NCBI RefSeq assembly: GCF_010093135.1
Contig: NZ_PDWK01000005.1
Location: forward strand, 1 to 64,000
Reading direction: 5' to 3'
Source: Pseudoxanthomonas taiwanensis
Lineage (GTDB): Bacteria > Pseudomonadota > Gammaproteobacteria > Xanthomonadales > Xanthomonadaceae
DNA: 64,000 bases
Both the position numbers and the translations under genes were made by a program. The notes under the pieces were generated by a model, which saw only the letters and a list, made by a program, of their open reading frames with translations, did no database searches and was not told where the DNA came from. Shown here piece after piece: positions 16,561 through 25,826 of the stretch; within the stretch, counting starts at the first letter, position 1, and each line of letters begins with the position of its first letter.

Positions 16561-16616
16561 AGTATAGCCGCGGCTTAACAGAACCGTGAACCGCCCGCAT
16601 TGAGCTGGATCAATGC
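16561..16616 (-). promoter_or_regulatory. FNR/Anr-type palindrome and -10 box upstream of the cytochrome pair
   Basis: The perfect palindrome GCATTGA-N6-TCAATGC at 16597-16616 includes TTGAG-CTGG-ATCAA (16600-16613), nine of ten matches to the FNR consensus and nearly identical to the site upstream of fpr. A minus-strand TATACT at 16566-16561 is the best -10 box. The centre-to-start spacing would be about 52, one helical turn from the classic 41.5, so the exact promoter is less certain. The site is also 130 bp upstream of the divergent RND operon and might act there instead. Confidence 0.5.
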
Positions 16617-16739
16617 CGGGCAGGCCGGGCCCCCGCCACCCCGGCCGACCATGACCTTCGGCGCATGGCGGACTGCCGATTTGGTGATGTACTTGCATAC
16701 AACACCTAGTCACGTCCCCCAGGACCCCCTCAAACGAGC

Positions 16740-17897
16740 ATGGACACCGCTATGTCCCGTCCCCACGTTGGCATGTCCGCCCGCGCCGGCCTGAAGGCCG
16801 CCGCCATCGCCGTGGCGCTGGCCGCCGCCCTGTCCGCGTGCAAGGGGCCCGATCCGGCCCAGGCCCAGGCGCAGAAGCCCGGCAAGCCGGAGGAGGCCGC
16901 CGTCGACGCCGTCCCGGTGGAGGTGGTGCCGGCCAGCCGCCGCGCCATCGCCGCCAGCTACACCGGCACCGCGGCGCTGGAGCCCCGCGCCGAGTCGCAG
17001 GTGGTGGCCAAGACCTCCGGGGTGGCCCTGGAGGTGCTGGTGGAGGAGGGCCAGCACGTCAAGGCCGGCCAGCCGCTGGTGCGCCTGGACCCGGACCGCG
17101 CCCGCCTGGCCGTGGCCCAGGCCGAGGCCCAGCTGCGCAAGCTGGAGAACAACTACCACCGCGCCCGCCAGCTGGCCGAGCAGCAGCTGATCAGCGCCGG
17201 CGAGGTCGACCAGATGCGCTACGACCTGGAAAACGCCCGCGCCCACTACAACATGACCCGCCTGGAGCTGTCCTACACCACGGTGGTGGCGCCGATCTCC
17301 GGCGTGGTCGCCTCGCGCTCGATCAAGGCCGGCAACTTCGTCCAGATCAACACGCCGATCTTCCGCATCGTGGACACCTCCCGCCTGGAGGCCACGCTCA
17401 ATGTGCCCGAGCGCGAGCTGTCCACCCTCAAGGCCGGCCAGCCGGTGAGCCTGCAGGTGGACGCCCTGCCGGGCCGCACCTTCCAGGGCGTGGTGGACCG
17501 CGTGGCGCCGGTGGTGGATTCCGGCAGCGGCACCTTCCGCGTGGTCTGTGCCTTCGCCGGCGACGACGGCCTGCAGCCGGGCATGTTCGGCCGCCTGCGC
17601 ATCGACTACGACCAGCGCGCCGACGCCCTGGTGGTGCCGCGTGTGGCCCTGCTGGACGACCAGGCCGAGCCGGCGGTCTACACCGTGCGCGACAGCAAGG
17701 CCGTGCGCGTGCCGGTCAAGCTGGGCTACTCCGACGGCGAGTGGAGCGAGATCCGCGACGGCCTCGAGGAGGGCGAGCCGGTGGTCACCGCCGGCAAGGT
17801 CGCGCTGCGCGACGGCAGCGTGGTGCACGTCATCGGCGGCAGCGACGGCATGGCGGGCAAGGCCACCGCCGCGGCCAGCGCGGGCAGCCGGCAATGA
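16740..17897 (+). CDS. RND efflux periplasmic adaptor (membrane fusion) lipoprotein
   Basis: A 385-residue adaptor of the HlyD/MFP superfamily. It has a lipoprotein signal with ALSAC (Cys34), a biotinyl-lipoyl-like segment (SQVVAKTSGVALEVLVEEGQHVKAGQPLVRLD), a short alpha-hairpin (about 110-160), the second lipoyl half (TTVVAPISGVVASRSIKAGNFVQ), then beta-barrel and membrane-proximal domains. Adaptors link an inner-membrane RND pump to an outer-membrane TolC-type channel. Its TGA overlaps the ATG of the first permease by four bases, so the pump components are translationally coupled. No outer-membrane channel gene is in the operon, so a TolC encoded elsewhere must be used. Start could also be ATG 16752, four codons further in. 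Confidence 0.93.
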   Translation: MDTAMSRPHVGMSARAGLKAAAIAVALAAALSACKGPDPAQAQAQKPGKPEEAAVDAVPVEVVPASRRAIAASYTGTAALEPRAESQVVAKTSGVALEVLVEEGQHVKAGQPLVRLDPDRARLAVAQAEAQLRKLENNYHRARQLAEQQLISAGEVDQMRYDLENARAHYNMTRLELSYTTVVAPISGVVASRSIKAGNFVQINTPIFRIVDTSRLEATLNVPERELSTLKAGQPVSLQVDALPGRTFQGVVDRVAPVVDSGSGTFRVVCAFAGDDGLQPGMFGRLRIDYDQRADALVVPRVALLDDQAEPAVYTVRDSKAVRVPVKLGYSDGEWSEIRDGLEEGEPVVTAGKVALRDGSVVHVIGGSDGMAGKATAAASAGSRQ

Positions 17898-20800
17898 GCG
17901 GGCACAGGCAGGAGGGCGCGCCGCCGTCCGGCGGCGCCGGTCACGGCATGCAGGCGGGCCTGCGCGGCGGCCTGGTCGAGTTCTCGGTGCGGCGCCGGGT
18001 GACGGTGGCGATGTTCACCATCACCCTGGTGCTGTTCGGCCTGATCGCGCTGGGCGGGCTCAAGGTCAACCTGCTGCCGGACCTGAGCTACCCGACCCTG
18101 ACCGTGCGCACCGAGTACACGGGCGCGGCGCCGTCGGAGATCGAGACCCTGATCACCGAGCCGGTCGAGGAGGCCGTGGGCGTGGTCAAGGGCCTGCGCA
18201 AGCTCAAGTCCGTCTCGCGCACCGGCCAGAGCGACGTGGTCCTGGAGTTCGCCTGGGGCACCGACATGGACCAGGCCAGCCTGGAGGTGCGCGACAAGAT
18301 CGAGGCCCTGTCGCTGCCGCTGGAGGCCGATCCGCCGCTGCTGCTGCGCTTCAACCCGTCCACCGAGCCGATCATGCGCCTGGCGCTGACGGCCAGGCAG
18401 CCGCCGGCCGACGAGGCCGAGGCGGTGCGCCAGCTGATCGCGCTGCGCCGCTTCGCCGACGACGACCTGAAGAAGCGGCTGGAGCCGGTGCCGGGCGTGG
18501 CCGCGGTCAAGGTCGGCGGCGGCCTGGAGGACGAGATCCAGGTGGACATCGACCAGCAGAAGCTGGCCCAGCTCAACCTGCCCATCGACACCGTCATCCA
18601 GCGCCTACAGCAGGAGAACATCAACCTCTCCGGCGGCCGCCTGGAGCAGGGCAGCCAGCGCTACCTGGTGCGCACGGTCAACCAGTTCTCCGCGGTCGAG
18701 GAGATGCGCGAGATGCTGCTGACCACGCAGAGCGGCGGCAACAGCGCCGCCGAGATCGCCCTGCAGCAGATGTTCGCCATCGCCGCCGCCACCGGCTCGG
18801 ACGCGGCGGTGGCCGCCGCCGCCAACGCGCGCAGCGCGGCCGGGTCCGGCTCCACCGCCATCGCCGGCGGCATGCCCGTGCGCCTGAAGGACGTGGCCGA
18901 GGGTCGCCAGGGCTACAAGGAGCGCGAGGCGATCATCCGCCTGGCCGGCAAGGAGGCGGTGGAGCTGGCCATCTACAAGGAGGGCGACGCCAACACCGTG
19001 GCCACCGCCGACGCGGTCAAGGCGCGCCTGGAACACATCCGCCGCCAGTTCCCGGGCGACATGGAGCTGACCGTCATCGACGACCAGTCCAAGTTCATCC
19101 GCAGCGCCATCAGCGAGGTGAAGAAGGACGCGGTGCTGGGCGGCGTGCTGGCGGTGCTGGTGATCTTCCTGTTCCTGCGCAACGGCTGGAGCACGCTGGT
19201 GGTCAGCCTGTCGCTGCCGGTGTCGATCATCGCCACGTTCTTCTTCATGGACCAGTTGGACCTGAGCCTGAACGTGATGTCGCTCGGCGGCCTGGCCCTG
19301 GCCACCGGCCTGGTGGTGGACGACTCGATCGTGGTCCTGGAGAGCATCGCCAAGGCGCGCGAGCGCGGCCTGGGGGTGATCGAGGCGGCGATCGAGGGCA
19401 CCCGCGAGGTCAGCATGGCGGTGGTCGCCTCGACCCTGACCACCATCGCCGTGTTCCTGCCGCTGGTGTTCGTCGAGGGCGTGGCCGGCCAGCTGTTCCG
19501 CGACCAGGCGCTGACCATCGCCCTGGCGGTGGGCGTGTCGCTGGTGGTGGCCATGACCCTGATCCCGACCCTGTCGGCGTGGCGGGGCCGCGCGCCGCTC
19601 GGCTTCCCGGGGGAGCCGGAGCGCCCGCGCTGGCAGCCGGCCTCCCGCCTGCAGAAGCCCTTCGCACTGGCCGGGCGCGGCATCGGCGCGCTGTTCCGCG
19701 GCGTGGTGTTCGGCGTGGCCGGGCTGGCCGTGCGTGCCTGGCGCCTGCTGGCGAGGCTGGTCGGCCCGCTGATGTACCGCCTCAGCGACCTGGCGATGAA
19801 GCCGTACCACGCCGCCGAGCGGCGCTACCTGGACCTGCTGCCGGCGGCACTGGAACGGCCGCGGCGGGTGCTGCTGTTCGCCGCCGTGGCCTTCGCCGCG
19901 GCGCTGGTGGTGCTGCCGTTCCTGGGCACGGACCTGATCCCGCAGCTGGCGCAGGACCGCTTCGAGATGACCGTGCGGCTGCCGCCCGGCACCCCGCTGC
20001 GCGAGACCGACCGGGTGGTGCGCGAGCTGCAGCAGGCACACGCGGGCGACGCCGGCGTGGAGACGCTGTTCGGCGTCAGCGGCAGCGGCACCCGCCTGGA
20101 CGCCAACCCCACCGAGAGCGGCGAGAACATCGCCAAGCTCACCGTGGTCATGGCCGGCGGCGGCAGCCGCCAGTTCGAGGCCGAGCAGAGCGACCGCATG
20201 CGCGCGACCATGGCCCGCTACCCGGGCGCGCAGGTGGACTTCAGCCGGCCGCAGCTGTTCAGCTTCTCCACGCCGCTGGAGGTGGAGCTGCGCGGCAACG
20301 ACCTGCAGGAGCTGGAGCGGGCCGGGCAGAAGCTGGCGGCCATGCTGCGCGGCAACCCGCACTACACCGACGTCAAGTCCACGGTGGAGCAGGGCTTCCC
20401 GGAGATCCAGATCCGCTTCGACCAGGAGCGGGCCGCGGCGCTGGGCCTGACCACCCGCCAGGTCGCCGACGCGGTGGTGAAGAAGGTCCGCGGCGAGGTG
20501 GCCACCCGCTACAACTTCCGCGACCGCAAGATCGACGTGCTGGTGCGCGCGCAGGAGTCCGACCGCGCCTCGGTCGAGGACATCCGCAACCTGATCGTGA
20601 ACCCCGGCAACGGCCGCGCCGTGCGCCTGGCCGCGGTGGCCGACGTGGTCGCCACCACCGGCCCGAGCGAGATCCACCGCGCCGACCAGGCGCGCGTGGC
20701 GGTCGTCTCGGCCAACCTGCGCGGCATCGACCTGGGTTCGGCGGTGGAGGAGGTGCGTGCGATGGTCGCGGCCGACCCGCTGGGCGCCGGCGTGGGCATG

Positions 20801-21418
20801 CACATCGGCGGGCAGGGCGAGGAGCTGGCCGCGTCGGTGCGCTCGCTGCTGTTCGCCTTCGCCCTGGCCGTGTTCCTGGTCTACCTGGTGATGGCCTCGC
20901 AGTTCGAGTCGCTGCTGCACCCGTTCGTGATCCTGTTCACCATCCCGCTGGCGCTGGTCGGCGCAGTGCTGGCCCTGGCCATCACCGGCAACACCATCTC
21001 GGTGGTGGTGTTCATCGGCCTGATCCTGATGGTGGGCCTGGTGACCAAGAACGCGATCATCCTGATCGACAAGGTCAACCAGTTGCGCGAGGCCGGCGTG
21101 GCCAAGCGCCAGGCGCTGGTCGAGGGCGCGCGCTCGCGCCTGCGCCCGATCACCATGACCACCATGGCCACGCTGTTCGGCTTCCTGCCCCTGGCCATCG
21201 CCCTGGGCGACGGCGCCGAGGTGCGTTCGCCGATGGCCATCACCGTGATCGGCGGCCTGCTGGTGTCGACCCTGCTGACCCTGTTCGTGATCCCGGTCGT
21301 GTACGACCTGATGGACCGGCGCGCCGACGCCTATTACGTCGAGCGCGGCCGCCTCGCCCGTGCCGGCGGCGAGCAGGGCGGCGGCCTGGACGGCGACGAA
21401 GGGCTGGAGAGCGCATGA
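17894..21418 (+). CDS. RND efflux permease, first of two, with extended loops
   Basis: A 1174-residue AcrB/MdtB/CusA-superfamily pump with the expected 12 membrane helices and two large periplasmic loops. TM4 contains the proton-relay type GLALATGLVVDDSIVVLES segment with two acidic residues. It is about 140 residues longer than a standard hydrophobe/amphiphile RND protein. Two insertions explain this: an Ala/Gly-rich stretch at about 285-330 in the first periplasmic loop, and about 90 residues at 570-650 in the central cytoplasmic linker containing an amphipathic or membrane-like helix. It overlaps its neighbours by four bases on each side. Substrate cannot be deduced. Confidence 0.92.
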   Translation: MSGHRQEGAPPSGGAGHGMQAGLRGGLVEFSVRRRVTVAMFTITLVLFGLIALGGLKVNLLPDLSYPTLTVRTEYTGAAPSEIETLITEPVEEAVGVVKGLRKLKSVSRTGQSDVVLEFAWGTDMDQASLEVRDKIEALSLPLEADPPLLLRFNPSTEPIMRLALTARQPPADEAEAVRQLIALRRFADDDLKKRLEPVPGVAAVKVGGGLEDEIQVDIDQQKLAQLNLPIDTVIQRLQQENINLSGGRLEQGSQRYLVRTVNQFSAVEEMREMLLTTQSGGNSAAEIALQQMFAIAAATGSDAAVAAAANARSAAGSGSTAIAGGMPVRLKDVAEGRQGYKEREAIIRLAGKEAVELAIYKEGDANTVATADAVKARLEHIRRQFPGDMELTVIDDQSKFIRSAISEVKKDAVLGGVLAVLVIFLFLRNGWSTLVVSLSLPVSIIATFFFMDQLDLSLNVMSLGGLALATGLVVDDSIVVLESIAKARERGLGVIEAAIEGTREVSMAVVASTLTTIAVFLPLVFVEGVAGQLFRDQALTIALAVGVSLVVAMTLIPTLSAWRGRAPLGFPGEPERPRWQPASRLQKPFALAGRGIGALFRGVVFGVAGLAVRAWRLLARLVGPLMYRLSDLAMKPYHAAERRYLDLLPAALERPRRVLLFAAVAFAAALVVLPFLGTDLIPQLAQDRFEMTVRLPPGTPLRETDRVVRELQQAHAGDAGVETLFGVSGSGTRLDANPTESGENIAKLTVVMAGGGSRQFEAEQSDRMRATMARYPGAQVDFSRPQLFSFSTPLEVELRGNDLQELERAGQKLAAMLRGNPHYTDVKSTVEQGFPEIQIRFDQERAAALGLTTRQVADAVVKKVRGEVATRYNFRDRKIDVLVRAQESDRASVEDIRNLIVNPGNGRAVRLAAVADVVATTGPSEIHRADQARVAVVSANLRGIDLGSAVEEVRAMVAADPLGAGVGMHIGGQGEELAASVRSLLFAFALAVFLVYLVMASQFESLLHPFVILFTIPLALVGAVLALAITGNTISVVVFIGLILMVGLVTKNAIILIDKVNQLREAGVAKRQALVEGARSRLRPITMTTMATLFGFLPLAIALGDGAEVRSPMAITVIGGLLVSTLLTLFVIPVVYDLMDRRADAYYVERGRLARAGGEQGGGLDGDEGLESA

Positions 21419-24400
21419 GCAGCGTTTCCGAATTCAGCATCCGGCGGCCGGTCACCACGATCATGTGCTTCGTGTCGCTGTTCGTGATCGGCCTGATCGC
21501 GTCGGTGCGCCTGCCGCTGGAGGCGCTTCCGGACGTGTCGGCGCCCTTCATGTTCGTGCAGCTGCCGTACACCGGCTCCACCCCGGAGGAGGTGGAGCGC
21601 ACGGTGCTGCGGCCGGCCGAGGAGGCGCTGTCCACGCTCAGCGGCATCAAGCGCATGCGCAGCCAGGCCACCGCCAATGGCGCCGCCATCTTCATCGAGT
21701 TCTCCGACTGGGAGCGCGACATCTCCATCGCCGCCTCGGAGGCGCGCGAGCGGCTGGACGCCATCCGCAAGGATCTGCCGGACGACTTCCAGCGCTACTA
21801 CGTGCACAAGTGGTCCACCAGCGACGAGGCGATCCTGCGCGTGCGCCTGGCCGGCGACACCGACCTGACCCGCGCCTACGACATGCTCGACCGCGACATG
21901 AAACGGCGCCTGGAGCGTATCCCGGGCGTGGCGCGGGTGGAGATCAGCGGCGCGCCGCCCAGCGAGGTCGAGGTGGCCATCGATCCGAACCGGCTGACCG
22001 CGCACAACCTGGGCCTCAACGAGCTGGCCGAGCGCCTGCGCCAGGTCAACTTCTCGGTCTCGGCCGGGCACGTCGAGGACGGCGGCCGGCGCCTGCGGCT
22101 GCAGCCGATCGGCGAGCTGACCGACCTGCAGGAGCTGCGCGACATGGCGCTGAACTCCCAGGGCCTGCGCCTGGGCGACATCGCCGACGTGCGCCTGAAG
22201 GGGCAGCGCATGAACTACGGTCGCCGCCTGGACGGTCGTGCCGCGGTGGGCCTGGACATCTACAAGGAGCGCAACGCCAACCTCGTGGAGGTCTCGCGCG
22301 CCGCGCTGCGCGAGATCGAGGCGATCCGCCAGCAGCCCGGCCTGCGCGACATCGATTTCAAGATCATCCAGAACATGGGCCAGGACGTCACCGACTCGCT
22401 GCTGGAACTGGCCGAGGCCGGCGTGATCGGCCTGGTGCTGTCGGTGGCGGTGCTGTTCTTCTTCCTGCGCCACTGGCCCTCGACCCTGATGGTCACTCTG
22501 GCCATCCCGATCTGCTTCGTGGTGACGCTGGGCTTCATGTACTTCGCCGGCGTGACCCTGAACGTGCTGACCCTGATGGGCCTGCTGCTGGCGGTGGGCA
22601 TGCTGGTGGACAACGCCGTGGTCGTGGTGGAGAGCATCTACCAGGAGCGTGAGCGCATGCCCGGGCAGCCGCGCCTGGCTTCGATCGTCGGCACCCGCAA
22701 CGTGGCCATCGCCCTGTCGGCGGGTACTCTGTCGCACTGCATCGTGTTCCTGCCCAACCTGCTGGGCGAGGTCAACAACATCAGCATCTTCATGGCCCAG
22801 CTGGCCATCACCATCACGGTGTCGCTGCTGGCCTCGTGGCTGGTCGCGGTCAGCCTGATCCCGATGCTGTCCTCCCGCCTGCAGACCCCGCCGGCGGTGT
22901 ACCGGCCCGACGGCATCATCCCGCGCATGCAGCGCGGCTACGCCCGCCTGCTGCGCTGGAGCCTGCAGCACCGCGGCTGGAGTGTGCTGGGCATCGTGCT
23001 GATCATCGTGGTCAGCTTCGTGCCGATGGCCGGGACCAAGGTGGACTTCTTTGGCGGAGGCGGCTCCGGCGAGATCCAGATCGTGTACCAGTGGAAGGGC
23101 AGCTACAGCCTGGAGCAGATCTCCGAGGAGGTGGCCAGGGTCGAGCGCTTCCTGCACGAGAACCGCGAGCGGTTCCGCATCGTCCAGACGTACTCGTGGT
23201 TCAACGAGTCGAACGACGGGTCGGCCACCATGGTCACCTTCGACAAGTCGGTCAAGGACAACACGGCACTGTCGGACATGATCAGCCGCGAGCTGCCCAA
23301 GTCGGCCCGCGCCAACATCAGCGTGCGCAGGGCCTCCGACGGCGGCGGGGGCTCGCCGGGCCAGAACGTGCAGGTGCAGCTGGTGGGGGACTCCACCCAG
23401 GTGCTGGCCGAGCTGGCCGGGCAGGTGATCCCGCTGCTGGCGGCGCGCAGGGAGCTGCGCGACGTGCGAGTGGAGGGCGGCGACAGCAACAGCGAGCTGT
23501 CCGTGCGGGTGGACCGCGAGCGCGCCGCCGCCTACGGCTTCTCCGCGCAGGAGGTGTCCAACTTCATCGGCCTGGCCCTGCGTGGCACGCAGCTGCGCGA
23601 GTTCCGCCGTGGCCAGACCGAGGTGCCGGTGACGGTGCGCTTCCAGGGTGCCGAGGAGTACGGGCTGGAGGACATCGCCAGCCTCATGGTGCGCGCCGCG
23701 GACGGGCGCATGGTGCCGCTGATGAGCATGGTGGACGTGTCGGTGCGGCCGGCCGCCAGCACGATCAGCCGCTACAACCGGCAGACCGTGCTGACCCTGC
23801 AGGCCGACCTGACCGACGGCACCACCCGGCCCGAGGCACGCAAGGCCATGGAGGAGACGCTCAAGTCGGTGCAGTTCCCGCCCGGCTACACCTACTCGTT
23901 CGACGGCTCGGCCTTCCAGGAGGACGAGGAGGGCATGAAGCAGATGATGTTCAACCTGCTGCTGGCCCTGGTGATGATCTACGTGCTGATGGCGGCGGTG
24001 TTCGAGTCGCTGCTGTTCCCGTCGGCGATCATGAGCTGCGTGCTGTTCTCGGTGTTCGGCGTGTACTGGCTGTTCTGGCTCACCGGCACCCCGTTCACGG
24101 TCATGGCCTTCATTGGCGTGCTGGTGCTGATGGGCGTGGTCGTGAACAACGGCATCATCATGATCGAGCACATCAACAACCTGCGCCGGCGCGGCCTGTC
24201 CAGGCTGGACGCGCTGGTGGAGGGCAGCCGCGAGCGCCTGCGCCCGATCATGATGACCATGGGCACGGCGATCCTGGCGATGGTGCCGATCTCGCTCAGC
24301 GACACGGTGATCCTGGGCGGCCTGGAGTACTCGCCGATGGCCCGCGCGGTCGCCGGCGGCCTGGCGTTCTCGACGGTGGTCAGCCTGCTGTTCCTGCCGA

Positions 24401-24510
24401 CCATCTACGCCATCCTGGACGACATGCGCGCGGGCATGGCGCGGCTGCTGCGCCGGGCGCGCGGGTTGCCGCCGGCCGCCACGGCGCCGGTGGCGGTGCG
24501 GCCGGAATGA
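21415..24510 (+). CDS. RND efflux permease, second of two
   Basis: A 1031-residue, standard-length RND pump. It starts MSSVSEFSIRRPVTTIMCFV, with TM1 followed by the first porter domain. The TM4 segment MGLLLAVGMLVDNAVVVVESIYQ carries the acidic relay residues, and the second half repeats the pattern (MAFIGVLVLMGVVVNNGIIMIEHINNL). It differs throughout from the first permease, so this is not a recent tandem duplication. Two distinct permeases with one adaptor recall MdtABC, in which MdtB and MdtC form a mixed trimer. Here the mixed trimer is an inference. The gene ends with a strong bidirectional terminator. Confidence 0.93.
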   Translation: MSSVSEFSIRRPVTTIMCFVSLFVIGLIASVRLPLEALPDVSAPFMFVQLPYTGSTPEEVERTVLRPAEEALSTLSGIKRMRSQATANGAAIFIEFSDWERDISIAASEARERLDAIRKDLPDDFQRYYVHKWSTSDEAILRVRLAGDTDLTRAYDMLDRDMKRRLERIPGVARVEISGAPPSEVEVAIDPNRLTAHNLGLNELAERLRQVNFSVSAGHVEDGGRRLRLQPIGELTDLQELRDMALNSQGLRLGDIADVRLKGQRMNYGRRLDGRAAVGLDIYKERNANLVEVSRAALREIEAIRQQPGLRDIDFKIIQNMGQDVTDSLLELAEAGVIGLVLSVAVLFFFLRHWPSTLMVTLAIPICFVVTLGFMYFAGVTLNVLTLMGLLLAVGMLVDNAVVVVESIYQERERMPGQPRLASIVGTRNVAIALSAGTLSHCIVFLPNLLGEVNNISIFMAQLAITITVSLLASWLVAVSLIPMLSSRLQTPPAVYRPDGIIPRMQRGYARLLRWSLQHRGWSVLGIVLIIVVSFVPMAGTKVDFFGGGGSGEIQIVYQWKGSYSLEQISEEVARVERFLHENRERFRIVQTYSWFNESNDGSATMVTFDKSVKDNTALSDMISRELPKSARANISVRRASDGGGGSPGQNVQVQLVGDSTQVLAELAGQVIPLLAARRELRDVRVEGGDSNSELSVRVDRERAAAYGFSAQEVSNFIGLALRGTQLREFRRGQTEVPVTVRFQGAEEYGLEDIASLMVRAADGRMVPLMSMVDVSVRPAASTISRYNRQTVLTLQADLTDGTTRPEARKAMEETLKSVQFPPGYTYSFDGSAFQEDEEGMKQMMFNLLLALVMIYVLMAAVFESLLFPSAIMSCVLFSVFGVYWLFWLTGTPFTVMAFIGVLVLMGVVVNNGIIMIEHINNLRRRGLSRLDALVEGSRERLRPIMMTMGTAILAMVPISLSDTVILGGLEYSPMARAVAGGLAFSTVVSLLFLPTIYAILDDMRAGMARLLRRARGLPPAATAPVAVRPE

Positions 24511-24544
24511 GCGGCGGAAGGCGCCGGCAGAAGCAAGGAGACGG

Positions 24545-24575
24545 GGAACGGCGGCCGCAGGGCCGCCGTTCCTTG
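24545..24575. terminator. Bidirectional terminator after the RND operon
   Basis: A perfect 12-base stem (24545-24556 with 24561-24572, loop gcag) is followed by ttgtt. It lies between the RND operon stop and the convergent TraB-like gene. Confidence 0.8.
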
Positions 24576-24576
24576 T

Positions 24577-25794
24577 TCAGCCGACCAGCCGGCCGAGCAT
24601 GCGCAGCCCGCCGGTCCACACGCCGATGGCGGTGCCCAGGCTGGTCAGGAAGAAGTTGAGCAGCACCCGCGCCACGCGGTTGCGCCACCAGCCGGCCAGT
24701 CCCTGGACGTCGTCGCGCAGGGCCATGAAGTCGGCGTAGGTGGGCTTGCGCAGGGTGGCCTCGACCAGGGCGCTGACCGTCCCCGAGGCCAGGGCCGGAT
24801 GCAGCGGGGTCAGCGGCGAGGCGACGAAGGCGGCCAGGATGCTCAGCGGATGGCCGCCGGCGATGGCGCAGCCGAGCGCGCCGAGCAGGCCGGTGGCCAG
24901 CACCCACTGCAGCAGCAGGTCCGAGCCCACGTCGATGCCGCCCTGCCAGAAGCCCCAGGCGAAGCCGCCCAGCAGGAAGGCGCCGATCACGACCTCCATC
25001 CACGGGAAGCGCGACTTCTCGCGCACCGTCTCCAGTTCGCGCTGGACCTGTGCCGGGTCGTCCCGGTCCTCGGCCAGGTGCCGGGCCAGACCGGGCAGGT
25101 GGCCCGCGCCGACCACGGCCAGGACGTTGCGCGCATCGCCCGCGCACTGGCGCAGGCGCGCGGCCATGTAGCGGTCGCGTTCGGCGATCACCGCCTCGTA
25201 CAGGGCCGGGCTGTGGCTGGCGAACTCGCCGAAGCTGGCCTCCAGCATGTCGCCCTGCTTGAGCTTTTCGATCTCCTCGTCGCCGACCTGCTCGTCGGCA
25301 AACATCGCCAGCAGGATGCCGGCGCCGGTCCTGGCCCGGCCCCACCAGCCCAGCTTCTGCATGGCGCGGCGGAAGGTCAGGCCGACCTCGCGATCCACCA
25401 GGTGCACCGGCAGGCCGCGGGCGCGGGCACCCTCCACCGCCGCCTTCAGCTCGGCGCCCGGCTCCACGTCCAGCTGCTCGGCCAGGCGGCGCTGGTACGC
25501 CGACAGGGCCAGGTTGGCGGCGAACAGGTGGGTCTTGCCCTCGCGCAAAACGCGCACGATGTCCAGCTGTGCCAGCGTGTCCGGGTCGGACAGCGACTGC
25601 AGCCGGCCCGGGTCCAGCTCCACCGCGACCGCGTCGTAGGCGCCACTGGCCACCGCCGCGCGCACCGCCTCGACCGAGGCGCGGGAGACATGGGCGGTGC
25701 CCAGCAGCGTGTAGCGCACGCCGTCCCGCTCGACCACGCGCACGGGCTGGTCCTGCAGCGGCTCGGCGCGGGCGGGCAGGGAGGTGTCGTTCAT
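24577..25794 (-). CDS. TraB/PrgY-family membrane protein
   Basis: A 405-residue protein. The soluble N-terminal two thirds have the TraB-family motifs YTLLGTAHVSRAS (GxxH), AVAVELDPGRL with the conserved Glu, and VVGAGHLPGL (second GxxH). The C-terminal third contains three to four membrane helices (about residues 255-400). The TraB superfamily (with GumN and TIKI) is thought to hold metal-dependent protease or hydrolase activity; PrgY/TraB limits peptide pheromone in enterococci, but the role in proteobacteria is unknown. It follows aguB by 32 bp and may share its transcript. Confidence 0.85.
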   Translation of the reverse strand: MNDTSLPARAEPLQDQPVRVVERDGVRYTLLGTAHVSRASVEAVRAAVASGAYDAVAVELDPGRLQSLSDPDTLAQLDIVRVLREGKTHLFAANLALSAYQRRLAEQLDVEPGAELKAAVEGARARGLPVHLVDREVGLTFRRAMQKLGWWGRARTGAGILLAMFADEQVGDEEIEKLKQGDMLEASFGEFASHSPALYEAVIAERDRYMAARLRQCAGDARNVLAVVGAGHLPGLARHLAEDRDDPAQVQRELETVREKSRFPWMEVVIGAFLLGGFAWGFWQGGIDVGSDLLLQWVLATGLLGALGCAIAGGHPLSILAAFVASPLTPLHPALASGTVSALVEATLRKPTYADFMALRDDVQGLAGWWRNRVARVLLNFFLTSLGTAIGVWTGGLRMLGRLVG

Positions 25795-25826
25795 CGGGCC
25801 GGCTCCGGGAGGTGTGGCTGCCGCCG

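Noticed and set aside
16838-18000. Long plus-strand frame extending the first RND permease upstream over the adaptor gene
   Set aside because: The upstream part has low-complexity composition and no motifs; the real start is the ATG at 17894, overlapping the adaptor stop.
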